From the IMG/VR virus record IMGVR_UViG_3300005663_000618, positions 1-21,288 of that record: a DNA stretch of 21,288 nucleotides; one strand, 5' to 3'. The notes below the pieces were generated by a model that saw only the letters and a program-made list of their open reading frames with translations, did not search any database and was not told where the DNA came from. The position numbers and the translations under genes are program-made. The stretch is from a virus. This document shows positions 6,972-15,200 of this stretch, piece after piece; position 1 is the stretch's first letter, and every line of letters begins with the position of its first letter.

Positions 6972-8318
6972 CTATAAAGGATTTATATGTATCGTCCCCG
7001 ACCTTACGGGTTTGGAGTGTTTTAGTAGTCTTATGTAGTCATTATAGGCAAAATACATTTCCCTTTCGTAACTTTCTTTGTCCATAGAAGATACGACCCC
7101 CTTCTTCTTCTGATAAAGCAAGTATTTAGCGAAAGCAATTATAAGCTCTATCTCACCTGCCTTATTAGTAGCGATTGTATCCGTAGAAGCTGATAGGGTT
7201 TCGTAGGGTTTAGTGCCTGTTATTCTAAGTCGTCTTTTACTGAAACTACGATAAGCGTATGGTAATCTCAAGAATAAATCCGACCCGTCATCTACCAAAT
7301 CCCAACCAAAAACACGCTCATAGTCGTTGTCAGGAGAGAAGTCATCGCACATATTATCTGTAGCATTTGGTGGATTGCCTGTTAGTTGATACTCTACTAA
7401 ATCAATCCCCCCAGACTGTAGGTCAGAAGAGAGTAGATAATCATTCATCGGGAAGCTACCTGTAATATAGCAGTCGTCAAAGATAACATATTTGGTATCA
7501 GTATTAACCCTTAGACGGATTTCAGCCTCCCGTAAATTGTCGTTTATGCTTTGGTCTTCTAATTGGAGAATGGTAAATTCCCCTGCAGGGCAAGATGTCG
7601 TAGAAGTTAGGGTTTGTGCCGTCCCGTCTGCCTGTTTGGTATAAATGGTAATGTCGGCATCATCTGCGACCTCAGGTAACACAGCACAATAAACACTTAT
7701 CGTTCTACCCTGAATGGTAGGGAGTAATCTTCTCCAGTTATCGGATTTTAAGGTCATATATCCATTGGCAGCAGAGGCAGTTACCTTAACAGCGTTTACC
7801 CCACCCCAAGTATCGGTAGTTTCTTTCGCTCCTGTTGCATTAGAGTAAGCCCATTTATCAGGCGTTCCGCTTGTGGTTTGGGTTTCCAAGTGAGCATTAG
7901 GTAACGGATTACCCAAAATTAAAGTAAGGTCGTCTATGGACTTATAAATTGAGGGATAGAGTTCACCGATTGCCCTTGATATACTATCTTTTCTATCTGC
8001 CCAACTTGACCGTGCTATTCTAACTTTGGCTAAATTAGCTCCGTCAGTTAAAAGATTAGCTCCATAGACATACGCCGTCCCTGAAGATGTAACATAAGGA
8101 GTTGAACCTAGAAGTCTTGACACTCCAGCGTTGGCTTTGTCTTCAATATAAACCCATCGGTTGTCAAAATATCCGTTCTGGGCGTGGTCATAGTTATTTA
8201 ATTCAGTAGAGACAATAAGTTTAGACGCAGCTATAGCCGTTGTTAGCGTAACCTGCGTAAAATCTCCTTGTGCTTCTAAAAGTTTTTCGTCTAATGAAAG
8301 TAGTGTTGTAGTCGGCAT
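6972..8318 (-). CDS. Connector/neck-like structural protein with jelly-roll insert
   Basis: In this 448-residue protein, residues 1-130 contain a beta-rich start and then a helix with ISRAIGELYPSIY, a pattern seen in phage head-tail adaptor-like proteins. The C-terminal 60 residues are again helical (AFAKYLLYQKKKG, YEREMYFAYNDYIRLL). Residues 136-288 look like an inserted carbohydrate-binding-like jelly roll: PNAHLE with a Trp nearby, GRTISVYCAVLP, and VIFDDCYITGS at its end. The helical halves would contact the portal or neck and the insert would be exposed. A GAGG site lies six bases before the ATG, right after the 30-residue basic gene. It could instead be a tail fibre subunit, so the adaptor call is only moderately supported. 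Confidence 0.5.
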   Translation of the reverse strand: MPTTTLLSLDEKLLEAQGDFTQVTLTTAIAASKLIVSTELNNYDHAQNGYFDNRWVYIEDKANAGVSRLLGSTPYVTSSGTAYVYGANLLTDGANLAKVRIARSSWADRKDSISRAIGELYPSIYKSIDDLTLILGNPLPNAHLETQTTSGTPDKWAYSNATGAKETTDTWGGVNAVKVTASAANGYMTLKSDNWRRLLPTIQGRTISVYCAVLPEVADDADITIYTKQADGTAQTLTSTTSCPAGEFTILQLEDQSINDNLREAEIRLRVNTDTKYVIFDDCYITGSFPMNDYLLSSDLQSGGIDLVEYQLTGNPPNATDNMCDDFSPDNDYERVFGWDLVDDGSDLFLRLPYAYRSFSKRRLRITGTKPYETLSASTDTIATNKAGEIELIIAFAKYLLYQKKKGVVSSMDKESYEREMYFAYNDYIRLLKHSKPVRSGTIHINPL

Positions 8319-8321
8319 CCT

Positions 8322-8414
8322 TTACCTCTTCTTTTTCTTCAATTCGTGGGCTTTCTTACCCGAAATAACTTTGCCTTTCTTGTCTTTGTATACACCACCC
8401 CGTTTGTCAGCCAT
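8322..8414 (-). CDS. Very short, highly basic 30-residue protein
   Basis: An AAGGAGG lies five bases before an ATG at 8414, which is one of the best ribosome binding sites in the window. The frame stops at a TAA three bases before the next gene. The product begins MADKRGGVYKDKKGK and ends in ELKKKKR. About 40 percent of residues are Lys or Arg and none is Cys or Trp. It could bind nucleic acid or an acidic virion surface, but no family is known to me. The initiation signal and exact fit between genes argue that it is expressed. It could also serve mainly as a translational coupler for the downstream connector-like gene. Confidence 0.6.
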   Translation of the reverse strand: MADKRGGVYKDKKGKVISGKKAHELKKKKR

Positions 8415-8452
8415 TTATTCCTCCTTAATTATCCACATACCCAGTTTAATTC

Positions 8453-8575
8453 TTAAAAGCCGCTTGTGCTTATAGCAGCTTGAGTTAGTTGATGTGGTTC
8501 GTCTGATGTCTCTGTATAAGTAATCACCAGCTTGGGGGCAAACTCAGTAGAGCCATCATAGGAGTAGGCTACCCC
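8453..8575 (-). pseudogene. Coding relic, C-terminal fragment with PKLVITYT motif
   Basis: Directly after the TAA of the surface-protein gene, and in the same frame, 40 further codons are open up to a TAA at 8453-8455. They read GVAYSYDGSTEFAP, then KLVITYTETSDE, and end in AAISTSGF. A Pro-Lys-Leu-Val-Ile-Thr-Tyr string is a common final beta-strand of carbohydrate-binding-like and DNRLRE-type domains in phage structural proteins. No usable start codon lies in the segment. It is best read as the leftover end of an older gene, or as a C-terminus cut off by a stop mutation. Readthrough is less likely. Confidence 0.5.
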
Positions 8576-9322
8576 TTAATCCGCCATTGTCCTATAGTAA
8601 ACACCTACGATAACACCATTGGTAGAAGTTGTGGATAATGTAGCCTGACAAGCAGTGGCTGAGGCTAGGTCAATATAGCCAGGCAGATGGTAATTGATAC
8701 TTGAACCATCCTTAGTACTGAAACTGGCAACGCTTGTAATAGTTGCTGTTGCCTGCTCTGTGCCTTCGTTAGAGATAGTGTAGCCGTAAATCCTCAAGTG
8801 AAATCCAGCACTAGGGGCAGCAACAATATCTTGAGCAGCAGTAGTCGTCTTATCAATAGACGCATAGGTAAGCTTTTGCCCACTTGCTATATAGAGGTTG
8901 CCAAAGTTGTCTGAAAAGACATCCGAGCGGTCGGCATCTGCCATTTCTGAGGGAGCAGACCGTTCAACCTTAGTCCCAATTTTAATTGGATTCCCACTAT
9001 CTGCAGCATCGTGGGCTACCAAACCCCCACCTATGTCAACATCTCCTATATCTACCCCTGAATTGGTTGCTAGTTTCCCAATGGCTGCCGTGCCTGCTAA
9101 AAGTGTTACATCTCCGATATCTATACTGGGTGATGTTTCCAATCTAACAATGGTATCTTTTTCTACCCAATTAGTGCCATCGTGGGTGATATACATTATC
9201 CCAGTGTCGTATTCGTAAAATGTGCCACCTGGTAAGGTGCCGTGTGTAGCGGCAGTTGGTTTTGTGTCTCCCGAAGCACCTATATATTTTGTGGTGCTTC
9301 CCTTCGCTACTGTTAACGCCAT
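8576..9322 (-). CDS. Virion surface/decoration-type protein
   Basis: In this 248-residue beta-rich protein, residues 32-56 (GTFYEYDTGIMYITHDGTNW) form the 'T-x-Y-x-x-D-T-G-x-x-Y-x-x-x-G-T-x-W' motif common near the start of phage fibre, appendage and capsid-surface proteins. Residues 67-100 repeat a GV/S-DIGDV-type unit. Residues 104-145 contain AADSGNPIKIGTKV and GNLYI, a segment recurrent in phage structural proteins. The C-terminal 80 residues look like a small beta-sandwich ending in GVIVGVYYRTMAD. It has an ideal GGAGG five bases before the ATG. It follows the capsid and beta-helix genes, which suggests a head-surface or neck location. It is followed in frame by a coding relic. Confidence 0.6.
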   Translation of the reverse strand: MALTVAKGSTTKYIGASGDTKPTAATHGTLPGGTFYEYDTGIMYITHDGTNWVEKDTIVRLETSPSIDIGDVTLLAGTAAIGKLATNSGVDIGDVDIGGGLVAHDAADSGNPIKIGTKVERSAPSEMADADRSDVFSDNFGNLYIASGQKLTYASIDKTTTAAQDIVAAPSAGFHLRIYGYTISNEGTEQATATITSVASFSTKDGSSINYHLPGYIDLASATACQATLSTTSTNGVIVGVYYRTMAD

Positions 9323-9356
9323 TATAACCTCCTTTTTTCGGTTAATGACTATTTAG

Positions 9357-9383
9357 TGGGGGCATTTATTAAGCCCGCCCCCA
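9357..9383 (-). other. GC-rich 7-bp inverted repeat between two genes
   Basis: A perfect TGGGGGC/GCCCCCA inverted repeat with a 13-base loop lies in the gap between the beta-helix gene and the surface-protein gene. It is not followed by a run of T on either strand, so it is not a normal intrinsic terminator. It could shape mRNA stability or processing between a head gene and its downstream neighbour, or be chance. Confidence 0.35.
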
Positions 9384-9394
9384 AAGGCTTTAGG

Positions 9395-10330
9395 TTACGA
9401 ACCAGAGGCTGGAGCTTTGTTGTTGACCGCAAAACCAACCCAATTACCCTGCCAAAAGTCAGTAGTGCCACCCTGACAACTTCCGCTAGTTTCATCATAT
9501 TGACCCGCACCTGTTCCATCAGCAATACCAAGATGGTTTTCAGATACTTGGTTCATACCAAGAGTCCCGCCAGTTATATTTAGAAGGTTGGCGTCTTTGG
9601 CACTTCTGGTAGAACCAGTGCCCTGAAAGATATTGCGGTAGATGAAGCTCTGGTTCATTGGTAGATAGATGTGGGAAGCGTTCTCACTGAAGTCGTTGCC
9701 ACGGATAGTCCATTTCCGTGCATTCGCCCAACTTGAGTCCGTATGATATATCGCCCCAGTAGTTAGGTTGAAGAATGTGCAATTTCTTATCACAACTTCA
9801 TAAGGGGCACCAGTGACTTCAATCCCGTATTTCCCAGTGACGAAAGCACAGTTGTCAATCTGCGTGTAGTCTGACCTATTAACTCCACCTGATTCACGAA
9901 CCAGTTTGATACCTGCAGCCGCAGAGCCAGATTCAAACTCAAAACCAGATACTCTCCAGCCCCTAGCGTTGATTGTTAGGATGTTCGTGGTTCCTACAGA
10001 ATACAGATAACATCCAGACCCTGTATCCCTTGCCTCCATTCCAATCAACTGACCAAACGGTGCCGTGGCATTGTTAGGGGTAGTTAGTGTCTCTTGGTAA
10101 GCACCAGAGGCTACTAGAACTGTGTGGAGACCTCGCCCGCTACACTTGTCTAGGGCAGCCTGAATTGTTAACAGTGCCCTACCGCCTCCCCAACCCAAAC
10201 CATCATTACCATCGTTGCCAGTTTTATCCACGTGGTAGACGTTTCCTGGATAATCGGGAGCCAGACCTATTTTGGCAGCACCCGAAAAATCTACTTCCCT
10301 TGTTACTCTTAGTTGTTGAAAACCAGCCAT
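9395..10330 (-). CDS. Right-handed beta-helix protein next to the capsid gene
   Basis: The 311-residue product has a short N-terminal piece, then NVYHVDKTGNDGNDG at residues 30-44 and ALLTIQAALDKCS, the usual opening of a phage right-handed beta-helix. The remaining residues show recurring short strands with Asn/Gly turns (VSGFEFESG, IDNCAFVTG, VVIRNCTFFNL, WTIRGNDFSEN), consistent with about eight to ten coils. The 'I-x-N-C-x-F' ladder is typical of pectate-lyase-like folds. It is about half as long as the window's other beta-helix protein and lacks that protein's long helical N-terminus. Its position just after the major capsid gene suggests a head-surface fibre or spike. It has AGGAGG close before the ATG. 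Catalysis is unknown. Confidence 0.7.
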   Translation of the reverse strand: MAGFQQLRVTREVDFSGAAKIGLAPDYPGNVYHVDKTGNDGNDGLGWGGGRALLTIQAALDKCSGRGLHTVLVASGAYQETLTTPNNATAPFGQLIGMEARDTGSGCYLYSVGTTNILTINARGWRVSGFEFESGSAAAGIKLVRESGGVNRSDYTQIDNCAFVTGKYGIEVTGAPYEVVIRNCTFFNLTTGAIYHTDSSWANARKWTIRGNDFSENASHIYLPMNQSFIYRNIFQGTGSTRSAKDANLLNITGGTLGMNQVSENHLGIADGTGAGQYDETSGSCQGGTTDFWQGNWVGFAVNNKAPASGS

Positions 10331-10411
10331 TACATCCTCCTGTATATTTTTTAGAGACCCATCGCCCAGGTAGGCTTAGGTCTTATTCGCTTCAAGGTTT
10401 TACCCCTGTGC
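10331..10411. other. Short gap after the capsid gene
   Basis: Eighty-one bases separate the capsid stop from the next start. It holds the ribosome binding site of the beta-helix gene and a weak imperfect hairpin (AGACC pairing with GGTCT at 10355-10359 and 10379-10383). On the coding strand the hairpin is followed by A-rich, not T-rich, sequence, so I do not call a terminator. No ORF of note is present. Confidence 0.4.
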
Positions 10412-11290
10412 TTATGCTAACCGAGTGTAGAACGACTTACCGAATGTAGTTCTTAACACATCGCTTCCAAAGACAGCACTCACGTTGATTATATCGGAAT
10501 GCCGTTTGGGTTCACGCCACTTCTCAACCGTGGGGCCGTCTTGGATGACAAGACCGATAGCGTCTCTGTGAATTAACGCACCGTAAGACCCTGTTCCAGA
10601 ACCAACAGCCGTAAGGTTGTTGGTAACGAATACGGGCACATTATACGCAGGAAGTGTGCCAACATACCCGTCAGTGCTAAAGGTCTTTCGGCTGTAGTCG
10701 TAGGTCATAAATTTGTCTATCTTGTATATATCCGCCACTGTAGACGGGTCAACAATCAACGACCTATCCGTTCTTGGGACGTCAGCCTCGTCAAGAAGTT
10801 CCATTAGGGCAATCATTATATCGTCTGTGAATGTCTGCCCGTCTGTGCCATAGACTGTGCTTGATGTTAATGTAGAGAATAGAGCATTGACATCGGTGTC
10901 AATCTTCTTCTCTAACGCATAAGCACAGTTTGCGGCTGCTTTCTCGGCAAGGTCGCCCACTTGAGTTTGTAACTTAACACTGTCGTCAAGTTGCCAAGGC
11001 ACTTCCCACCAAGTGTCAACCGTGATAAAAACATCCGTTCCACCAACGGTTGTGTTCATATTAGTGAGAACACCTGTGGTAGTTACATCAACAGCAGCTC
11101 CAGTCATAGCTGCCAAAAGTGGTATCCAGACCTTGTCTCCTATTTTTAGTTCGCTTTTCCAAGTTGTATTGACGGCATTTACACATACTAGATTAGATTT
11201 TACGTGGTCTAATACTTTCGCCGACCACATTTGGGGAACGAATTCTCCAGTAAGTGCATCACTAGGCCGTCTATCTGTAGGCCAAGCCAT
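10412..11290 (-). CDS. Major capsid protein (HK97 fold)
   Basis: The 292-residue protein forms the icosahedral shell. The N-terminal motif EFVPQMWSAKVLDHVK (residues 16-31), then ELKIGDKVWIP, is the standard opening of many HK97-fold capsid proteins. The centre has a long helix (GDLAEKAAANCAYALEKK) as in the spine helix. The end (VSAVFGSDVLRTTFGKSFY) matches the usual 'V-x-x-x-F-G-x-x-V-L-R' C-terminus of the family. Length is at the small end for the fold and there is no N-terminal delta domain; a separate scaffold-like gene lies immediately upstream. It has an AAGGAG site seven bases before the ATG. Position between scaffold and surface proteins supports the call. Confidence 0.9.
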   Translation of the reverse strand: MAWPTDRRPSDALTGEFVPQMWSAKVLDHVKSNLVCVNAVNTTWKSELKIGDKVWIPLLAAMTGAAVDVTTTGVLTNMNTTVGGTDVFITVDTWWEVPWQLDDSVKLQTQVGDLAEKAAANCAYALEKKIDTDVNALFSTLTSSTVYGTDGQTFTDDIMIALMELLDEADVPRTDRSLIVDPSTVADIYKIDKFMTYDYSRKTFSTDGYVGTLPAYNVPVFVTNNLTAVGSGTGSYGALIHRDAIGLVIQDGPTVEKWREPKRHSDIINVSAVFGSDVLRTTFGKSFYTRLA

Positions 11291-11307
11291 ATCTTTACTC
11301 CTTTATT

Positions 11308-12060
11308 TTATTTTAGCCCTAACGGCAACGCAGCGATTTCCTTTACCCTCGCAGACCGTTCTGCAGGGGACATTTCTTTTATTTGCTCTACCGTTAGTTG
11401 TGCCCCATCACCAGAGGGGCTAATAGGGTCTTGTATCTTGTATTTAGCCGTTAATTCGGCTGTTACTTCAGTCCTTATTTCCTCTTCGGTTTTTACCTTT
11501 TCTTTCACTTCTTGCTCCTTTGGTTTTTCCCCTTGGTGTTCTGCGATAGCCCTATTGAGCCATTTCCTCGCTACTTGAGGATTGTTGTTATCCCACGCAA
11601 GCTCAACAAGGGCTAAATCTTTCCCATCTGGGTCTAACCCAGCTTCCTCAGCTTCTTTACGCATTTTCTGGCGTTCCCCATCTGCCGCTGCACGCTGTCT
11701 CACATTAAAGTCTCGTTGTTTAGCAATAGCAAGTTGGCGTTCAAGTTTTTTTATTTCTGGTGATGCGATGGTGTTGCCATAGTCGTCTTTCTGCTGGGGG
11801 ATAGCTTTAAGCATTTGTTCAAGGATTTCTGTGTTCCCCGAAGATTGCGGTAGGCTTTTGAGCCTTTTAACTTCTAAGTCTGCTTCGGATTGTAACTTCC
11901 TGATACCTTTAAGTTGGCTCTCTAGGTCAACAATCCTTTTATCTTTTTCTCCTACTATCTCGTCTACATCTTCTTTAGAGTATTCTGTTGCCTTCGGGGG
12001 AGCTTCAAGTTCTACCTTCGGCTCAACATCTCCAACAACTTCTACCTCTTGTTCGGACAT
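11308..12060 (-). CDS. Capsid assembly scaffolding protein
   Basis: The 250-residue, strongly charged, Glu/Lys-rich protein is mostly predicted helix. Residues about 27-70 and 105-145 look like coiled coil (IVGEKDKRIVDLESQLKG, SPEIKKLERQLAIAKQRD). An acidic start, a long central helix region, a Glu/Lys stretch at 178-205 and a short helical C-terminus (VEQIKEMSPAERSARVKEIA) are the usual layout of phage scaffolds, which fill the procapsid and leave or are cut during maturation. It lies 17 bases upstream of the capsid gene, the normal place for a scaffold. No protease domain or Ser/His catalytic motif is visible, so a separate protease may not be used. It has an AAGGAG site five bases before the ATG. 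Confidence 0.8.
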   Translation of the reverse strand: MSEQEVEVVGDVEPKVELEAPPKATEYSKEDVDEIVGEKDKRIVDLESQLKGIRKLQSEADLEVKRLKSLPQSSGNTEILEQMLKAIPQQKDDYGNTIASPEIKKLERQLAIAKQRDFNVRQRAAADGERQKMRKEAEEAGLDPDGKDLALVELAWDNNNPQVARKWLNRAIAEHQGEKPKEQEVKEKVKTEEEIRTEVTAELTAKYKIQDPISPSGDGAQLTVEQIKEMSPAERSARVKEIAALPLGLK

Positions 12061-12069
12061 TTTAACTCC

Positions 12070-12279
12070 TTATGTTTTTTCTTTATTGTTTATTTCAGGA
12101 ATGACTTCTAGGTTCAAAAACTGTTTGACCGCAGTTAAAATCCCTGGCGGTAAAACGAGTTCAACCTTCCCGTCTCCCTGTATCCCGCCGTCCATTGTGT
12201 TATACCTACAAGCAAATGTTAGGTTTCCACTTTCATCGGTCATAAAATACAAGGTCTTACTTTCACTTATGGTCTTCAT
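12070..12279 (-). CDS. Hypothetical 69-residue protein
   Basis: The small protein begins MKTISESKTLYFMTDESGNL, with beta-strand-like alternation, and then has a segment VELVLPPGILTAVKQFLNLE that looks like a strand followed by a helix. The ATG follows the previous stop directly (TAAATG), with an AAGGAG overlapping the end of the 1080-residue gene, and a short gap separates its end from the scaffold gene. It has no membrane segment and no Zn or nucleotide motif. Position between a large virion protein and the scaffold suggests a head-assembly accessory. Function unknown. Confidence 0.6.
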   Translation of the reverse strand: MKTISESKTLYFMTDESGNLTFACRYNTMDGGIQGDGKVELVLPPGILTAVKQFLNLEVIPEINNKEKT

Positions 12280-15200
12280 TTAGCTCCTTGAATAAAAGAG
12301 GTCAAGATAATATCCGATTAGCGGATTACCCCGCTTAATCGCTTTTCTACGCCTTGCTATAAAGGCGTCCTTTCGTGGGTTGTCTAACCCTCCGAAATAC
12401 TTGTCAGCTTCACTTAGCACCTCCCAATATGGTTTTAGTATCATTTGAGCTTCTTTTAGTTGTAGAAACTCAGGCGGGTAATCATCGTATTTTAAGGCAC
12501 GATATTCTTCAACATAATTAAACATCTCCTGCCCCATATCTCTGAGGAGTTCTTCCTTCCTCGCATCAGCCTCTCCGTATTTGTAATTCCCGAACTCGTC
12601 ATACATATCCTCGCCCCAAAGGGCATCGCTATAAGCTCTTATGGCTAACTGTTCGGGGCCAAGCCCTACTACCGCCTCTGCCATATCCTGAACCCCTAAG
12701 CGTTTAACTATATCCTCAAAGCGTAACTCCTGTTCCCTCGCCTGATAACCCCCATTCCTGCCGTCATATGCTTTGCCTACCTTCACTCTAAATTGATAAC
12801 CATCACCAGTTTGTCGGTATTCCGCCGCCGCTAACTCTACATTCGTTCTAAACACTTCATCTATTGCCTTACCAGATTGGTGCCAATCACTCCAAGCAAA
12901 CCCCATAGTTTGTCTATCAAACGCAATCATAGCCGCTTGAAGTTCTGGGTTCATATTTTCTATCTCTCTGCGTCTCTTAGGGTCTATTGCATCCCACGCT
13001 TCATACCCCATATCTCTGGCTATTTTCTGCTGAATACGGTTAAGGTCATTAACATGGGTAAGAACGCCTATGCCAAGAAAAGCTGGGACTCCTGTCCATA
13101 TACCATTCACCCCGTCCATCTCCATAGCATCCATCACATCCTGAACAGCTAACGGAAGAAGGCGGTCTCTAGCTACTTTGATAAATCCAGTCGTTTCTTC
13201 AAATATCGGTTCTCCCAGATAATTCTCACCCTTCCATAAATCAGCTAATAAACCAACAGCAGGAGAGAACTTGGTTTGAGCAAATCTTAAAGCTACGTCC
13301 CACCTTTCAGCCTTATTCATATTCCCAAAGGCTGACTTTCTTTCACCCGTTAGCATCTGTGCAGCAAATCGGGCGTATTGGATATAACCTCTCCACGGGT
13401 CTAATCTGGTTTCACTATATATCGGATTTCCTTGAGCGTCTTCTCCTGTCCTAATCCTAATCTTCCCAAAATCACCAGCACGGGGGTCTAATTCCACTTT
13501 AGCCGCCCCTGTAATGTTAAGTAGTCCTATTAGAGATACCCCACCACCTACGAATGTCGCAAGAGCCAACCCCCCCTGCTTTCTTAGATAAGGGTTTTTA
13601 GAAAGTAACATTCGCCCTATTATTTTGGGTAGTCCGAGAGTTGACATCTGGTATCTAGGTGAAAACAGAAGTGCATTTAATACGGGAGCGTATTGGGTCA
13701 TATTAAGAGGTAAAGTCCCCCTACCAGAGGCATAGTTAATAAAATCCCCAAACAATTTGAGATGTTCAGGTAGTAATTTTGTAAGTCCTTCACTACCCGC
13801 CGCTTGGGCTTGTAGAACACCATAACCCGCCTCCACTGCACTCATTCTCATTTCATTAAGATACCCCGTGAATGCTCTTTCCGACCTTCTAACAAATGGA
13901 ATGTTTTGGGCTAGGTTGGAGAAAAACGGTTCTTCTTTCACCCTTGATAAAGCACCCCTTTCCATCGCTTGAAATTCAACCCTCATTTCTCTGACGGCTA
14001 CAGGATACAAGGGGCGACTTCGCAACGCATTGTGCATCTCTAGGGATAACTTTTCAGAACCAAAGTATTTTAATTGTCTCCAAAAAGCACGGGGGACATC
14101 TTGCGGTCTCACTAACCCTAAAATCAAACCCTGTCTAAAGGTAGCTGAAAGGTCAAGCGTAGCAAGAACGGCACGAGGTAAGTTAAGCCCATCTATAATC
14201 TTTGCTCTAATGCTTGGTTTTAGGTTGATAAACTTCCCCGTAGCTTCGGCAAACTCTTTACCAAAAACTGACGACCATTGCTCTAAGAAACGAGGTTCTG
14301 GTATTAAGCCAAGAATTAAAAGGTCATCTAGTGCATTTACACTACCAAGAGCCACAAAGCCGTCTTGTTCTGCTTTATTTATCTTAGCCATAAACTCTGC
14401 CATTTCCTCTTTTCTAAAAGGCACAGCAGTAAATTCGGGGCTTTTCTGTATTTTAGTTTTTAGAGCCTTAGCTACCGATTTATCAAGCCCTTCGCTTATT
14501 ACCCTAGCGTCAACTTCAGCGATGGCTTTTGCCTGTCTAGCTGCTAGAGCTTCGGGGGTTAAGGCGAACTCTTCCTTTGTTCCACCAAGTTTTGCCAAAT
14601 CCCTATCTACTCTTCTGCGCCACTCTTGTTGTAAAATTCTACCCTCTGCGAAAGTAGCTCTATGTTTTTCTATAACCGCCCTTTGGGCGGGTCTCAACTC
14701 TTCAGGAATGAGACGATGCACCTTCCCAAAGGCAGGCATCACTGCTTCCTTCCAGTATTTAGTTAGTTTGGTTTCAGCTATAGTTGGCGGTAAAGGGTCG
14801 GGCATTTTACCCCAGAGTTTCTCACTAACCGATTTGCCCACTCTTTCGCTAATAAAACCTATGCTTTTTATTCCACCTTTAATAGCTTTACCAGCAGTCT
14901 TTTCTACCAAACCCCAAGGGGAGTATTCAACTACATAGCCTAATGCCTTGCCAGCAGGAGCTACTGCCTGAAATGCACCAGCTAGGGCGGTCTTCTGTCC
15001 TATAGTTTCTAGTTTGCCTAATTTACCAGCTATACCAACCCCCCGCCCAACCTGTCCCACTCCAGGGATTAACAACCAAGGTGCGATTTCCATTACGCCC
15101 TTTAGGTCAAGTCTGTAAGGTTCATCACTCCAGGGGACATTATAATTAAATCCAGGTGCATCCCACCCAGACCAAGACCTCTTCTTCCACTCCCAGAAAT

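Noticed and set aside
10355-10383. Imperfect hairpin after the capsid gene as a terminator
   Set aside because: It has only a 5-bp outer stem with an internal loop and is followed by A-rich sequence rather than T-rich on the coding strand.
14030-14938. A 302-codon open frame on the plus strand
   Set aside because: It lies wholly inside the 1080-residue gene on the other strand. It reads as Ser/Ala/Leu-rich low-information sequence, has no ribosome binding site worth noting and no known motif.
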